From Falsiroseomonas tokyonensis (GTDB lineage: Bacteria > Pseudomonadota > Alphaproteobacteria > Acetobacterales > Acetobacteraceae): a stretch of 64,000 nucleotides of DNA. Shown here one piece after another: positions 15,979 to 24,399 of the stretch; position 1 is the first letter of the stretch; every line of letters begins with the position of its first letter. Location of the stretch: contig NZ_JAFNJS010000002.1 of assembly GCF_019024325.1 (NCBI RefSeq), forward strand, positions 496,118 through 560,117, read 5' to 3'. The notes beneath the pieces were generated by a model. That model was not told where the DNA came from. It made no database searches and saw only the letters and a list, made by a program, of their open reading frames with translations. A program made the translations under genes and the position numbers.

Positions 15979-17895
15979 TCACGCCGCTGTGCGCGAAGCC
16001 CGCCCCGATTCCTCCGCGATCAGGCGGCGCACCGCCTCGGCCGGCATGGGGCGGCCGAAGAGCCAGCCCTGGCCCTGCTCGCAGCCTTCCGCCGTCAGGA
16101 TGCGGGCCTGGTCCTCGGCTTCCACACCCTCCGCCACCACTTCCATGTCCAGGATGCGGCCGAGGCCCACGATGGTGGCGACGATGGCGGAAAGCTTCGG
16201 GTCGCGCGTCAGCTCCGTGATGAAGGCGCGGTCGATCTTCAGCTTGCCGAAGGGGAAGCGCCAGAGATGCGCCAGGCTGGACCAGCCGGTGCCGAAATCA
16301 TCCATGGCGATGGACACGCCCAGGCCGCGCAGGTCCAGCAGCAGGCGAACCACATCCTCGGTATCCTCCTGCAGCAGGCTTTCGGTGATCTCGAGCTCGA
16401 GGCGATGCGGCGAAAGGCCGGACCGGGCCAGCGCCTCCGCCACCGTGCAGACCAGGTCGCCGTGGCGGAACTGGGCGGGGGAGAGATTGACCGCGACGCG
16501 CAGGTCGCCCGGCCAGCGGGCGGCTTCGGTGCAGGCGGCGCGGATCACCCAGGCGCCGAGCGGCACGATCAGCCCGTTCTGCTCCGCCATCGGGATGAAT
16601 TCTGCGGGCGGGATCATACCGCGCCGGGGATGCGGCCAGCGCAGCAGCGCCTCGAACCCCGTCAGGCGGCGGTCGCGCAGGCGGCGCTGCGGCTGGTAGT
16701 GCAGCACCAGCGCCTCGGCCTCGATCGCCTGGCGAAGGTCGGCCTCGATCTCGCGCCGGGCCCGGATCGCCTCGTCCATCGCCGGCTCGAAGCCACGGAT
16801 GGCAGGCTCGGGCTGGCCGCGGGCGGCGGAGAGCGCGGCCTCGGCCCGGGCCAGCAGCAGCTCCGCCTCCTGCCCATCCTGGGGCGCGACGGCCAGGCCC
16901 AGCTCGACGCTCAGCGTCAGGCCGCCGCCGCAGGCCAGCGGCAGCGGCTCGGCGAGCGCCTTGGCCAGGCGCTCGGCCAGGGTGATGGCATCTTCCTCCC
17001 CGATGATGGCGGTCTGCACCACGGCGAAGCGGTCGGCGGACAGCCGCGCGACCGTATCCTCCCGCCGCACCAGGGTGCGCAGGCGCAGCGCCAGCGCTTC
17101 CAGCACCGCATCGCCGGTGGCGCGGCCATGCACGGCATTGACGTCGCGGAAGCCGCGCAGATTGAGCACCAGCACGCCCACCTGCCGCCCCGTGGGCCGC
17201 GCCAGCGCCAGGGCCTGGGCCAGGCGGTCGCGCAATTCCGCATGGGTGGCGAGGCCCGTCAGGCTGTCGTGGCGCAGCAGGTAGCGGGCCCGGGCGGCGG
17301 CCGCTTCCTCTCGCCGGCCGCGCAGGCCGAGCCAGAGCAGCAGCAGCAGCGTGGCCGCGCCGAAGGTGGCGATGCTGGCCTGGGCCATGCGGAAGGCCTC
17401 CCGCAGGGCGGCGCGGCGCCCGGTCTCCCGCATCGAGACCACCAGCCAGCCGGCGACGCCTTCGGCATCGGCCAGCGGAACCTCGGCCTGCGGCAGGCGG
17501 GGCGGGGCGGCCTGCGTGCGCGGCGGCGCGGCGGCGGTTGCGCTGCTCTGGTACAGGAGCTGGCCATCCGGTCCCAGCAGCCGGTAGCCGGCGATCTCCA
17601 CGGCCTCGGGCACACCGACGATGCGCGCCAGGGCGGTGGGATCCGGGGCGCCGTCGCGCAGCAGGGTGTGCAAGGCGGGCTCCCGCCGCAGCAGCTCGGC
17701 CGCGAAGGACTGGGTCCAGGCGATCGCGCCATGGTGCAGCACGCGGTCCAGCAGGAACTGGTTCACCCCGATCGCCGCCAGGGTCAGCAGGATGGCAAAC
17801 GCGATCAGCCGACGCACCAGGCGCTGGATCGTATCCGAGGGCGGTTCAGCCGGAAGCGCTGGTCGGGCCATGGGCGCAGTCTGGACTGCATTCAT
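15979..17895 (-). CDS. Membrane GGDEF-EAL protein with degenerate GGDEF, probable c-di-GMP phosphodiesterase
   Basis: A 638-residue sensor enzyme. One helix at about residues 29-50, a periplasmic loop of about 120 residues and a second helix at about 170-192 form the input part. A GGDEF domain follows (HDSLTGLATHAEL at about 209). Its active-site motif reads SADRF (286-290) instead of GGDEF, so cyclase activity should be lost, and it may act as a GTP-binding regulatory domain. The EAL domain looks complete: FEALLRW (414-420), VAVNLSPAQF, LELEITES, MDDFGTGWSSL, LKIDRAFI and VVAEGVE. Predicted function: hydrolysis of c-di-GMP at the inner membrane in response to a periplasmic signal. Confidence 0.92.
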   Translation of the reverse strand: MNAVQTAPMARPALPAEPPSDTIQRLVRRLIAFAILLTLAAIGVNQFLLDRVLHHGAIAWTQSFAAELLRREPALHTLLRDGAPDPTALARIVGVPEAVEIAGYRLLGPDGQLLYQSSATAAAPPRTQAAPPRLPQAEVPLADAEGVAGWLVVSMRETGRRAALREAFRMAQASIATFGAATLLLLLWLGLRGRREEAAAARARYLLRHDSLTGLATHAELRDRLAQALALARPTGRQVGVLVLNLRGFRDVNAVHGRATGDAVLEALALRLRTLVRREDTVARLSADRFAVVQTAIIGEEDAITLAERLAKALAEPLPLACGGGLTLSVELGLAVAPQDGQEAELLLARAEAALSAARGQPEPAIRGFEPAMDEAIRARREIEADLRQAIEAEALVLHYQPQRRLRDRRLTGFEALLRWPHPRRGMIPPAEFIPMAEQNGLIVPLGAWVIRAACTEAARWPGDLRVAVNLSPAQFRHGDLVCTVAEALARSGLSPHRLELEITESLLQEDTEDVVRLLLDLRGLGVSIAMDDFGTGWSSLAHLWRFPFGKLKIDRAFITELTRDPKLSAIVATIVGLGRILDMEVVAEGVEAEDQARILTAEGCEQGQGWLFGRPMPAEAVRRLIAEESGRASRTAA

Positions 17896-17930
17896 GAACC
17901 CGGGATTGAGAAGCCGGCGGGATCGGTCCG

Positions 17931-17969
17931 GATTTGCCGCCCCGATTTGCCGTCCCGATTTGCCGCCCG
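17931..17969. repeat. Three tandem copies of a 13-bp unit (GATTTGCCGCCCC)
   Basis: Copies at 17931-17943, 17944-17956 and 17957-17969 differ by one base each. They lie in the 152-bp divergent gap between the EAL gene and yebC. The array may be a set of operator half-sites or a slippage-prone tract. Confidence 0.75.
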
Positions 17970-18047
17970 GGGGGGCGGGCCAGTATAGCAGCCCGGCGCG
18001 GGCGCCCGGCGTGCCCGCCGCGGGATCGAGAGACGGAGAGCAAGGCC

Positions 18048-18797
18048 ATGGCCGGCCATTCGCATGCGAAGAACATCATGCACCGCAAGGCGGCGCAGGG
18101 GGCCAAGAAGGCGGCGGCCTTCGGCAAGCTGATCCGGGAAATCTCCGTCAGCGCCAAGCAGGGCCTGCCCGACCCGGCCATGAACCCGCGCCTGCGCGCC
18201 GCGGTGAAGGCGGCGCTGGTCGCCAACATGACGCGCGACACCATCGACCGCGCCATCAAGCGCGCCGCCACCGCCGGGGTGGGAGAGGACTACCAGGAGA
18301 TGCGCTACGAGGGCTACGGCCCCTATGGCATCGCCGTGATCGTCGAGGCGCTGACCGACAACCGCAACCGCACCGGCGGCGACCTGCGCTCCATCTTCGC
18401 CAAGAATGGCGGCGCGCTGGGGGAGACCAATTCGGTGGCCTTCCAGTTCGAGCGCAAGGGCGTGCTGCGCTATCCGGCCAGCGCGGGCGATGCCGACACG
18501 ATGCTGGAGGCGGCGATCGAGGCCGGCGCGGATGATGTGGAAAGCGGGCCGGAGGGCCACGAGGTCTCCTGCGCCGTCGAGGATTTCGCCTCCGTCCGCG
18601 ACGCGTTGGAGGCGAAGTTCGGTACCGCCGAGGCCGCCAAGCTGGAATGGTGGCCCACCACCACGGTGGACCTGGACGAGGAGCGGGCGCGGGAGGTGCT
18701 GAAGCTGCTCGACCTGCTGGACGACCATGACGACGTGCAGAACGTCTATGCCAATTTCGAGGTGGATGCGGCGGCGATGGAGCGGCTGAGCGCCTGA
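18048..18797 (+). CDS. YebC/PmpR (TACO1) family protein
   Basis: A 249-residue protein of the YebC/TACO1 family. It starts with the invariant [17 protein letters not shown], then [10 protein letters not shown] (domain I), [19 protein letters not shown] (domain II, the negatively charged pocket strand) and a third domain ending in [29 protein letters not shown] sequence. The family was long annotated as transcriptional regulators; recent work supports a role at the ribosome on polyproline stretches. GGAGAG is 8 nt before the ATG. It is not followed closely by ruvC, which often neighbours yebC. Confidence 0.95.
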   Translation: MAGHSHAKNIMHRKAAQGAKKAAAFGKLIREISVSAKQGLPDPAMNPRLRAAVKAALVANMTRDTIDRAIKRAATAGVGEDYQEMRYEGYGPYGIAVIVEALTDNRNRTGGDLRSIFAKNGGALGETNSVAFQFERKGVLRYPASAGDADTMLEAAIEAGADDVESGPEGHEVSCAVEDFASVRDALEAKFGTAEAAKLEWWPTTTVDLDEERAREVLKLLDLLDDHDDVQNVYANFEVDAAAMERLSA

Positions 18798-18931
18798 CTA
18801 GCGCAGCCCCGGATTGTTCAAGCGCCGATCACGAAACCGTGTCGGCCTGAACTTCGGGGTTCGTCCCGCGATCTGTTCTCAACCGCGACGATGACAACGC
18901 GCCGCGCGAGACCAGACGGGACTTTCGCATC

Positions 18932-19075
18932 ATGAGTCGCAACTTGCTCTATCCTGTGATCGGCGTGCTGCTGATTGCCGTGGGTGCCCTGGGCTACTGG
19001 GCATGGCAGGAGCAGAACCGCAACGCGGTGGAGATCAACCTCGGCGGCCGCAGCCTCAGCGTGGAGACACGCTGA
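18932..19075 (+). CDS. 47-residue membrane mini-protein
   Basis: ATG 18932 begins MSRNLLYPVIGVLLIAVG, continues as ALGYWAWQEQNRNAVE and ends INLGGRSLSVETR. One helix (about residues 5-25) with a short cationic N-terminus predicts a single-span protein whose charged C-tail is outside or periplasmic. The stop overlaps the ATG of the next mini-gene (TGATG), and codon usage has the GC-rich third positions of the neighbours. Both points argue for a real gene. Short proteins of this kind (YWAWQEQ followed by a VxINLGG strand) occur in alphaproteobacteria. Function unknown. Confidence 0.7.
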   Translation: MSRNLLYPVIGVLLIAVGALGYWAWQEQNRNAVEINLGGRSLSVETR

Positions 19076-19236
19076 TGCTCGGCACCATCCTCATCATCCT
19101 CCTGATCCTGGTGCTGCTCGGCGGCGTCAGCGGCCGCTTCGGCGGCTATGGCTATGGCTTCGGCCATGGCGGCATGGGCCTGCTCGGCACCGTGCTGGTT
19201 ATCGTCATCGTGCTGCTGGTGCTGGGGCGGATCTGA
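19075..19236 (+). CDS. DUF3309-like 53-residue membrane mini-protein
   Basis: The sequence runs MLGTILIILLILVLLGGV, then a Gly/Tyr/Phe/His-rich turn (GRFGGYGYGFGHGGMG), then a second helix ending VLVIVIVLLVLGRI. Two short helices around a glycine-rich loop and the LGRI end are characteristic of DUF3309 proteins, which are small, abundant and uncharacterised. The gene is coupled by a 1-nt overlap to the preceding mini-protein, which suggests a two-component membrane unit. In-frame sequence upstream up to 19003 is the other gene in another frame and is not needed. Confidence 0.75.
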   Translation: MLGTILIILLILVLLGGVSGRFGGYGYGFGHGGMGLLGTVLVIVIVLLVLGRI

Positions 19237-19309
19237 GGCACCAGTTGCATCCAGCCTTGGCTTGGGAGGGATTTGCGGCGATCATCCGCGCAAACGGAGG
19301 AGAACCGCC

Positions 19310-20284
19310 ATGACCCTGATCCCGCGCCGGGCCGCGCTCGGCCTGCCCCTGATGGCGCTGGCCGCGCCCGCCTTGGGCCAGACCGCCGCCTGGCCGTCCC
19401 GCCCGATGCGCCTGATCGTGCCCTATGCGCCCGGCGGCACCACCGATGTGATGGCGCGGCTGATCACGGACCGGCTCTCGCCCAAGCTCGGCCAGCCCAT
19501 CATCGTCGAGAACCGCCCCGGCGCCGGCGCCACCATCGGCGCCGCCGTGGTGGCGCAGGCGGAGCCGGATGGGTTGACCCTGCTGATGTCGAACAGCGGG
19601 TCGCATGGCGTCTCGCCCAGCCTCTATCCCAACCTGCCCTATGACCCGATGGCCGACTTCACCCATGTGGCGCTGGTGGTCACCAGCCCCTCGGTGCTCG
19701 TCGTCACCAAGGCCAATCCGGCGCAGAACCTGGCGCAGTTCATCGCCAATGTGCGCCGTGCCGGGGAGATCGATTTTGCCGTCTCCGGCATCGGCAGTTC
19801 CAGCCATCTGACGGGCGTGCGCCTGGGCATGGCGTTGGGGGTGAAGGTCACGCCCATCCCCTATCGCGGCGCGGGGCCGGCGATGACGGATACCATCGCC
19901 GGCGTGGTGCCCGCGATGATGGACAGCCTGCCCTCCGCCGCGCCGCATATCGCCAGCGGCAGCGTGCGGGCCATCGCGGTCTCCACCGCCGAACGCTCCG
20001 CCCGCTATCCGGACCTGCCGACGCTGCGCGAGGGCGGGGTGGATGTGGTGAATTCCTCCTGGTTCGGCATTTCCGGCCCGGCCCGGCTGCCGGCACCCAT
20101 CGTGGCCAGGCTGGCCACGGCGATCCGCGAGGTCATGACGGACCCCGGCACCGTCGCCCGCTTCGAGGAACTGTCCGGCGCCCCGCCGCCCGAGAGCACG
20201 CCGGAAAGCTACACGGCCTTCATCCGCTCCGAGATCGCGAGCTTCGCGCCGATCGTGCGGGCCGCCGGGATCGAGCCGCGCTGA
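19310..20284 (+). CDS. Bug family tripartite tricarboxylate transporter receptor
   Basis: A 324-residue periplasmic binding protein of the Bug (TctC) family. The signal peptide ends near PALGQTAA (residue 25), then AWPSRPMRLIVPYAPGGTTDV (about residues 27-47). This PGGxxD loop carries the ligand-binding signature. VENRPGAGATIGAAVVAQAEPDGLTLL is the second family block. GGAGGAG lies 7 nt before the ATG. Bug receptors deliver carboxylates or aromatic acids to TctAB permeases. None is in the window, so this is one of three orphan receptors here. The ligand is unknown. Confidence 0.92.
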   Translation: MTLIPRRAALGLPLMALAAPALGQTAAWPSRPMRLIVPYAPGGTTDVMARLITDRLSPKLGQPIIVENRPGAGATIGAAVVAQAEPDGLTLLMSNSGSHGVSPSLYPNLPYDPMADFTHVALVVTSPSVLVVTKANPAQNLAQFIANVRRAGEIDFAVSGIGSSSHLTGVRLGMALGVKVTPIPYRGAGPAMTDTIAGVVPAMMDSLPSAAPHIASGSVRAIAVSTAERSARYPDLPTLREGGVDVVNSSWFGISGPARLPAPIVARLATAIREVMTDPGTVARFEELSGAPPPESTPESYTAFIRSEIASFAPIVRAAGIEPR

Positions 20285-20298
20285 GAAGCTATTGTTCC

Positions 20299-20349
20299 TG
20301 AAGCACGAAACCGGTTCACACGGATCAGGTGTGAACCGATAGTGCTTCA
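20299..20349. terminator. Long two-part hairpin between convergent Bug genes
   Basis: TGAAGCAC pairs with GTGCTTCA (20342-20349), and inside it GGTTCACAC pairs with GTGTGAACC (20313-20337). Together they give 17 bp of stem with a small internal loop. The right arm contains the stop codon of the minus-strand Bug gene. It is well placed to terminate both convergent transcripts. Confidence 0.7.
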
Positions 20350-21324
20350 GCGCGCCGGCGCGCCATTCACGCGCCGGCCGATCTCCTCGGCTTGCCGCGC
20401 CTGAGCGGCGACGAAGGCGCTGAATTCGGCGGGCGGCATGGCGATGCCTTCCAGCCCCTGGCTGTCGAATTGCGCGCGCACCTCGGCATCCGCCACCGCG
20501 GCGGCCACGGCCGCATGGATCCGCTGCACGATCGGCGGGGGCGCGCCGGCCGGCAGCCACAGGCCGAACCAGTTCACCACCGCGAATCCCGGCAGGCCGG
20601 ATTCCGCCATGGTCGGCACCTCCGGCATGCCCTTCCAGCGCCGCGCGCCGGTCAGCGCGATGGCGCGCAGCCGGCCGGCGCGGACGTGTTCCAGCGCCAC
20701 ATTGGTGCCGACGAAGAACATGTCGACGCGGCCGGCCAGCAGGTCCGCCACCGCCTCCGCCACGCCGCGATAGGGGATGGAGAGCACGTCGACGCCCGCC
20801 ATGGATTTCATCAGCTCGGCCGGGATGTGGCTGGCGGTGCCGTTGCCGGCATTGGCGTAGGTCAGGCGGCCGGGCTCGCGCTTCGCCAGCGCGATCAGCT
20901 CCGCCAGATTGGTCGCCTGCACGGAGGGATGCAGCACCAGGGCCTGGCCGAAATTCTGCACCGCCAGCGTCACATGCGTGAAGTCGCCGATCGGGTCGAA
21001 GTTCACGTTCGGATTGAAGGGCGGCGTGTTCACATGGGACGCCGTGGTGAAGAGCCATGTGTATCCATCGGCCGGCTGCCGCGCGACGTAGGCCGTGCCG
21101 ATCACGCCGCCGGCGCCCGGGCGGTTTTCCGTCACCACCGGCTGGCCGAGGGTCGCGGTCAGGCGCGGCGCGATGGCGCGCAGGATCAGGTCCGGCGGCC
21201 CGCCGGGCGGGGAGGGGACCACGACCCGGATCGGCCGGCTGGGCCAGTCCGTCTGCGCCTGGGCCTGGCGGGCGAGGCCGAGGCCGGCGGCGCCCAGCAT
21301 CCAGTGGCGGCGGGTGAGCGGCAT
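20347..21324 (-). CDS. Bug family tripartite tricarboxylate transporter receptor
   Basis: A 325-residue Bug receptor. The signal peptide (MPLTRRHWMLGAAGLGLARQ) carries an RR pair and ends near AQAQTD. WPSRPIRVVVPSPPGGPPDLI is the binding loop, VTENRPGAGGVIGTAYVARQPADGYTWL the second block and SIPYRGVAEAVADLLAGRVDM the third. The gene follows a Gfo/Idh/MocA oxidoreductase by 17 nt, so the two are co-transcribed. A dehydrogenase for the compound delivered by the receptor is a plausible reading but not shown. No TctA or TctB gene is nearby. Confidence 0.92.
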   Translation of the reverse strand: MPLTRRHWMLGAAGLGLARQAQAQTDWPSRPIRVVVPSPPGGPPDLILRAIAPRLTATLGQPVVTENRPGAGGVIGTAYVARQPADGYTWLFTTASHVNTPPFNPNVNFDPIGDFTHVTLAVQNFGQALVLHPSVQATNLAELIALAKREPGRLTYANAGNGTASHIPAELMKSMAGVDVLSIPYRGVAEAVADLLAGRVDMFFVGTNVALEHVRAGRLRAIALTGARRWKGMPEVPTMAESGLPGFAVVNWFGLWLPAGAPPPIVQRIHAAVAAAVADAEVRAQFDSQGLEGIAMPPAEFSAFVAAQARQAEEIGRRVNGAPAR

Positions 21325-21341
21325 GCGCGGGACTCCTTGCC

Positions 21342-22349
21342 TCAGATGCGGACGGGACCCTGGGACCGGATGGAGGCCATGATCGCCTCCAGCACCTCGA
21401 CATTATGGACGGCATCGCCGGCCGGCCGGGCCAGCGGCGCGCGGGCCTCGGCCTGGCGGGCGAAATGCTCCAGCTCGGCGCGTTCCGTGCTGGTCTTCGG
21501 GAAGCGGATCACCTCCGGCCGCTGCTTCACCGTGATGTTGTCCGGGTCGATGCGGCAGATGGTCAGGTCCCAGGTGGTCAGGTGCTCGACATCGCCGACC
21601 GAGACCCAGGCCTTGCTGCCGAAGACCTGCATGCGCCAGGTCTCCGCGGTGGCGATGACGGTGCCGAGATAGCCGGTGGCGCCGCTGGCGAAGCGCAGCA
21701 GCATCGAGGTGGTGTCGTCCATGCCGAAATCCTGGACCAGGCGGTAGCTCTGCGCCGTCAGCTGCTCGATGGGGCCGGCGAGGTAGAGCATGGCGTCCAC
21801 CACATGCACGCCGCGGCCGGTCATGCCGCCGGCCGGGGCCTCGGCGCGGTCGTGGCGCCAATGGCCCTGCGGAAAGCGATAGGCGCTGGGGCCGCAGAAA
21901 TTGCCCTCGAGATGCAGCACGCGGCCCAGCGTGCCGTCCTCGATCATGCCGCGGATGGCGATCAGCGCCGGCTGGTAGCGCCAGTTGTAGCCGACGCCGA
22001 GGGTGACGCCGGCATCGGCGCAGGCTTGTGCTGCGCGCTGCGCTTCCTCCACGCTGACGCCAAGCGGCTTTTCGGTGAACACATGCTTGCCCGCGGCCGC
22101 GGCGGCGACGATCTGGCCGGTGTGCTGGCGATGCGGGGTGGCGAGCACCACGGCGTCGATCTCGGGATCGGCCAGCGCCGCCTCGTAGCTCGCGATCTCG
22201 CGCAGGCCATGGGCGGCGGCGAAGTCGCGCGCCTTGGCGGGGGTGCGGGTGGCGAAGGCGGTGAAGCGGATGAGGTCGCTCTGCCCCTGCACGCAGCGGA
22301 CCAGATGCTGGCCCCATGTGCCGAGGCCGATGATGGCGGCGCGGATCAT
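21342..22349 (-). CDS. Gfo/Idh/MocA family NAD(P)-dependent oxidoreductase
   Basis: A 335-residue two-domain oxidoreductase. The N-terminal Rossmann domain starts IRAAIIGLGTWGQHLVRC (GxGxxG). VVLATPHRQHTGQIV and GKHVFTEKPLGVS carry the conserved EKP lysine (about residue 96), which contacts nicotinamide and substrate. The C-terminal beta-sheet domain includes GGMTGRGVHVVDAMLYL, with the family's catalytic His region. Family members oxidise or reduce polyols, inositols, sugars or ketoacids. It is the upstream gene of a unit with the Bug receptor. An inverted repeat lies 11-30 nt before the start. Confidence 0.9.
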   Translation of the reverse strand: MIRAAIIGLGTWGQHLVRCVQGQSDLIRFTAFATRTPAKARDFAAAHGLREIASYEAALADPEIDAVVLATPHRQHTGQIVAAAAAGKHVFTEKPLGVSVEEAQRAAQACADAGVTLGVGYNWRYQPALIAIRGMIEDGTLGRVLHLEGNFCGPSAYRFPQGHWRHDRAEAPAGGMTGRGVHVVDAMLYLAGPIEQLTAQSYRLVQDFGMDDTTSMLLRFASGATGYLGTVIATAETWRMQVFGSKAWVSVGDVEHLTTWDLTICRIDPDNITVKQRPEVIRFPKTSTERAELEHFARQAEARAPLARPAGDAVHNVEVLEAIMASIRSQGPVRI

Positions 22350-22360
22350 GCGGGGAAATG

Positions 22361-22379
22361 TCCTGTCTGGGATACAGGA
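22361..22379. promoter_or_regulatory. Inverted repeat TCCTGT-N7-ACAGGA upstream of the oxidoreductase
   Basis: Six-bp perfect arms, centred about 20 nt upstream of the Gfo/Idh/MocA start on the minus strand, inside the 69-bp gap to the next gene. This is the position expected for an operator or a leader hairpin. Confidence 0.3.
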
Positions 22380-22418
22380 TCATTCACCATCCCGGACGGG
22401 CGGCATAGCCAGCCGGGC

Positions 22419-23399
22419 TCAGTCTTCCTCCACCCCCGCCGCAAAAACCTCCGCCACCGCCAGCCGTCGCCGCGACAGGTGTTGTTCATGCGACCAGCGG
22501 CAGATCGCCTCCAGCTCCGCACGGTTGGGGCCGATGCCATAGGTCCAGGGATCGGGGCCGAGCAGGGCCTTGGTCGCGGCCCATTCCTCGGCGTGGAAGG
22601 GCAGCATCTGGCTAAGCGAGGAATGGCGCAGGTCGGACTCGATATCGGCCAGGGCCAGGCGCTTGGCCTCGGCGAAGGCCTCCATCAGCCGCGGCGCCAG
22701 GGACGGATCGCGCGCCAGCACGTCCTGGCGGATGCCGATCAGGTGCATGATGGGGTGGAAGCCGGTGCGGCGGTGCCAGGCTTGCGCGGCCGCGCGCGGA
22801 TCGGGGAACAGCCGGACGATGCGCGGGTCGCCGGCGGCGAAGGCGGCGGGCTCGGTGGGGGAGAGGATGGCATCCAGCTCGCCCGCCAGCAGCGCCTCGT
22901 TCAAGGTGCCCGCGATGGGCTGCACATCCATCCCCGGCGGCAGTTCCAGCGGCAGGCGCTCGCGCCGGCCGGCCGCGTTGGTGCCGGCGGTGCGCCAGGC
23001 GATGCCATTCACATCGACGCCGTGGTCGTCCGAAAGGATGCCGCGCAGCCAGAGGCCGAGCGTCATCTGGTATTCGGGGATGCCGACGCGGCGCCCATCC
23101 AGATCCTTCGCGGTGCGGATGCCGGCATCGGCGCGCAGATAGATGCAGCCATGCCGGAAGGCGCGGGAGACGAAGGCGGGGATCGCCGCATAGGCGGCCT
23201 CGCCTCGCGAGAGCTGCAGCAGGTGCGAGGAGAGCGAGAGCTCCGTCACATCGAATTCCGCGCGCGAGAAGGCGCGCGGAAAGCTCTGCTCCGAATGGAT
23301 CGGCACCTGCACCAGGCGGACGCCCTGGATCCGCACGCGCCCATCGAACAGGGCGCGCACGCGGTCATAGGGCGCGCAGGCGACGGTCAGGGTCAGCAA
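22419..23399 (-). CDS. ABC transporter substrate-binding-fold protein, annotated in relatives as 4,5-dihydroxyphthalate decarboxylase-like
   Basis: A 326-residue protein of the periplasmic-binding-like fold group that includes Pht5-type '4,5-dihydroxyphthalate decarboxylase' and NMT1/SsuA-like proteins. Landmarks are ACAPYDRVRALFDGRV at the N-terminus, FDVTELSLSSHLLQLSRGEAAYAAIPAFVSRAFRH (about residues 50-85), and DLDGRRVGIPEYQMTLGLWLRGIL (about 98-122), the common binding-lobe segment. No signal peptide is visible, so it is cytoplasmic or exported by an unrecognised route. The start lies 4 nt after the upstream Bug gene stop, so the two are coupled. Whether it is an enzyme or a receptor cannot be decided; old decarboxylase annotations of this family are weakly founded. 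Confidence 0.8.
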   Translation of the reverse strand: MLTLTVACAPYDRVRALFDGRVRIQGVRLVQVPIHSEQSFPRAFSRAEFDVTELSLSSHLLQLSRGEAAYAAIPAFVSRAFRHGCIYLRADAGIRTAKDLDGRRVGIPEYQMTLGLWLRGILSDDHGVDVNGIAWRTAGTNAAGRRERLPLELPPGMDVQPIAGTLNEALLAGELDAILSPTEPAAFAAGDPRIVRLFPDPRAAAQAWHRRTGFHPIMHLIGIRQDVLARDPSLAPRLMEAFAEAKRLALADIESDLRHSSLSQMLPFHAEEWAATKALLGPDPWTYGIGPNRAELEAICRWSHEQHLSRRRLAVAEVFAAGVEED

Positions 23400-23403
23400 G
23401 CGT

Positions 23404-24378
23404 TCAATCCGCCCGGATGCCGGCGCGGGCGATCAGAACCCGGAAGCGCTCCAGCTCGCTGGCGATCAGTGTACGGAAGGCGTCCGGCGTGCGGGGCGCG
23501 GCGTCGGCGCCCTCGGTCACCAGGCGGGCCTTGAGGTCGGCATCGCCCAGCAGCCCGTTCACTGCGGCATTGATCCGCGCCACCACCTCGGGCGGCGTCG
23601 CGGCCGGGGCGACCAGGCCGTGCCACTGCACCACCTCGAAGCCCGGCAGGGCGCCGGCGGCGATGGGGGCCAGGCCTGGCAGGGCGTCGGAGGGGGTGAG
23701 GGCGCTCATCCCCAGCCCCAGCAGCCGCCCGTCGCGGATCGAGGGCAGCACCACCGGGGCGCCCGCGAAACTCGCCTTCAGCCGGCCGGCGATAAGGTCC
23801 GCCAGCATCGGGCCATTGCCGCGATAGGGCACATGCACCAGCTCGATTCCCGCCGCGTCGCAGAAGGCCGCCATGGTGATGTGGGACGCCGCGCCATTGC
23901 CGGCGCTGCCATATTCCAGCGTGCCGGGGTTTGCCTTCGCCAGCGCGATGAACTCCGCCGCCGTGCGCGCTTGGACCGAGGGGTGGATGGTCAGGATGGA
24001 GGGCAGGGTGGCCACCAGCGCCACCGGCGCGAAGTCGCGCAGCACGTCATAGGGGTTGTTTGGGTAGATCCAGGGATTGACGGCCAGCGTGCCGACATGG
24101 CCCCACATCAGCGTATGGCCATCGGCCGGGGCGCGGGCCACCGCCACCGCACCCACCGTGCCGCCGGCGCCGCCGCGGTTTTCCACCACCACGGGATGGC
24201 CGCCCAGCGCCTGCTGCAGCTTCAGCGCCACCGGGCGGGCCAGCAGGTCGTTCGACCCGCCGGGCGGGAAGGGCACCACGATGGTGATGGGGCGGGACGG
24301 CCAGGGCGCCTGGGCCAAGGCGGGGGCCGCCAACGGTGCCAGCAGGGAGGCGTGGAGCAGGCGGCGGCGCGTGGGCAT
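23404..24378 (-). CDS. Bug family tripartite tricarboxylate transporter receptor
   Basis: A 324-residue Bug receptor with a signal peptide (MPTRRRLLHASLLAPLAAPALAQ, cleavage near residue 23). WPSRPITIVVPFPPGGSNDLL is the binding loop, VVENRGGAGGTVGAVAVARAPADGHTL the second block and VPYRGNGPMLADLIAGRLKASF the third. It heads a two-gene unit with the 4,5-DHP-decarboxylase-like protein. It is divergent from a DapA-family aldolase across a 122-bp gap with a GntR-like inverted repeat 22 nt upstream of this start. Divergence from a lyase and linkage to a catabolic-type protein suggest uptake of one carbon source. Confidence 0.92.
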   Translation of the reverse strand: MPTRRRLLHASLLAPLAAPALAQAPWPSRPITIVVPFPPGGSNDLLARPVALKLQQALGGHPVVVENRGGAGGTVGAVAVARAPADGHTLMWGHVGTLAVNPWIYPNNPYDVLRDFAPVALVATLPSILTIHPSVQARTAAEFIALAKANPGTLEYGSAGNGAASHITMAAFCDAAGIELVHVPYRGNGPMLADLIAGRLKASFAGAPVVLPSIRDGRLLGLGMSALTPSDALPGLAPIAAGALPGFEVVQWHGLVAPAATPPEVVARINAAVNGLLGDADLKARLVTEGADAAPRTPDAFRTLIASELERFRVLIARAGIRAD

Positions 24379-24399
24379 CGGAGGACGTTCCTTCCTTGG

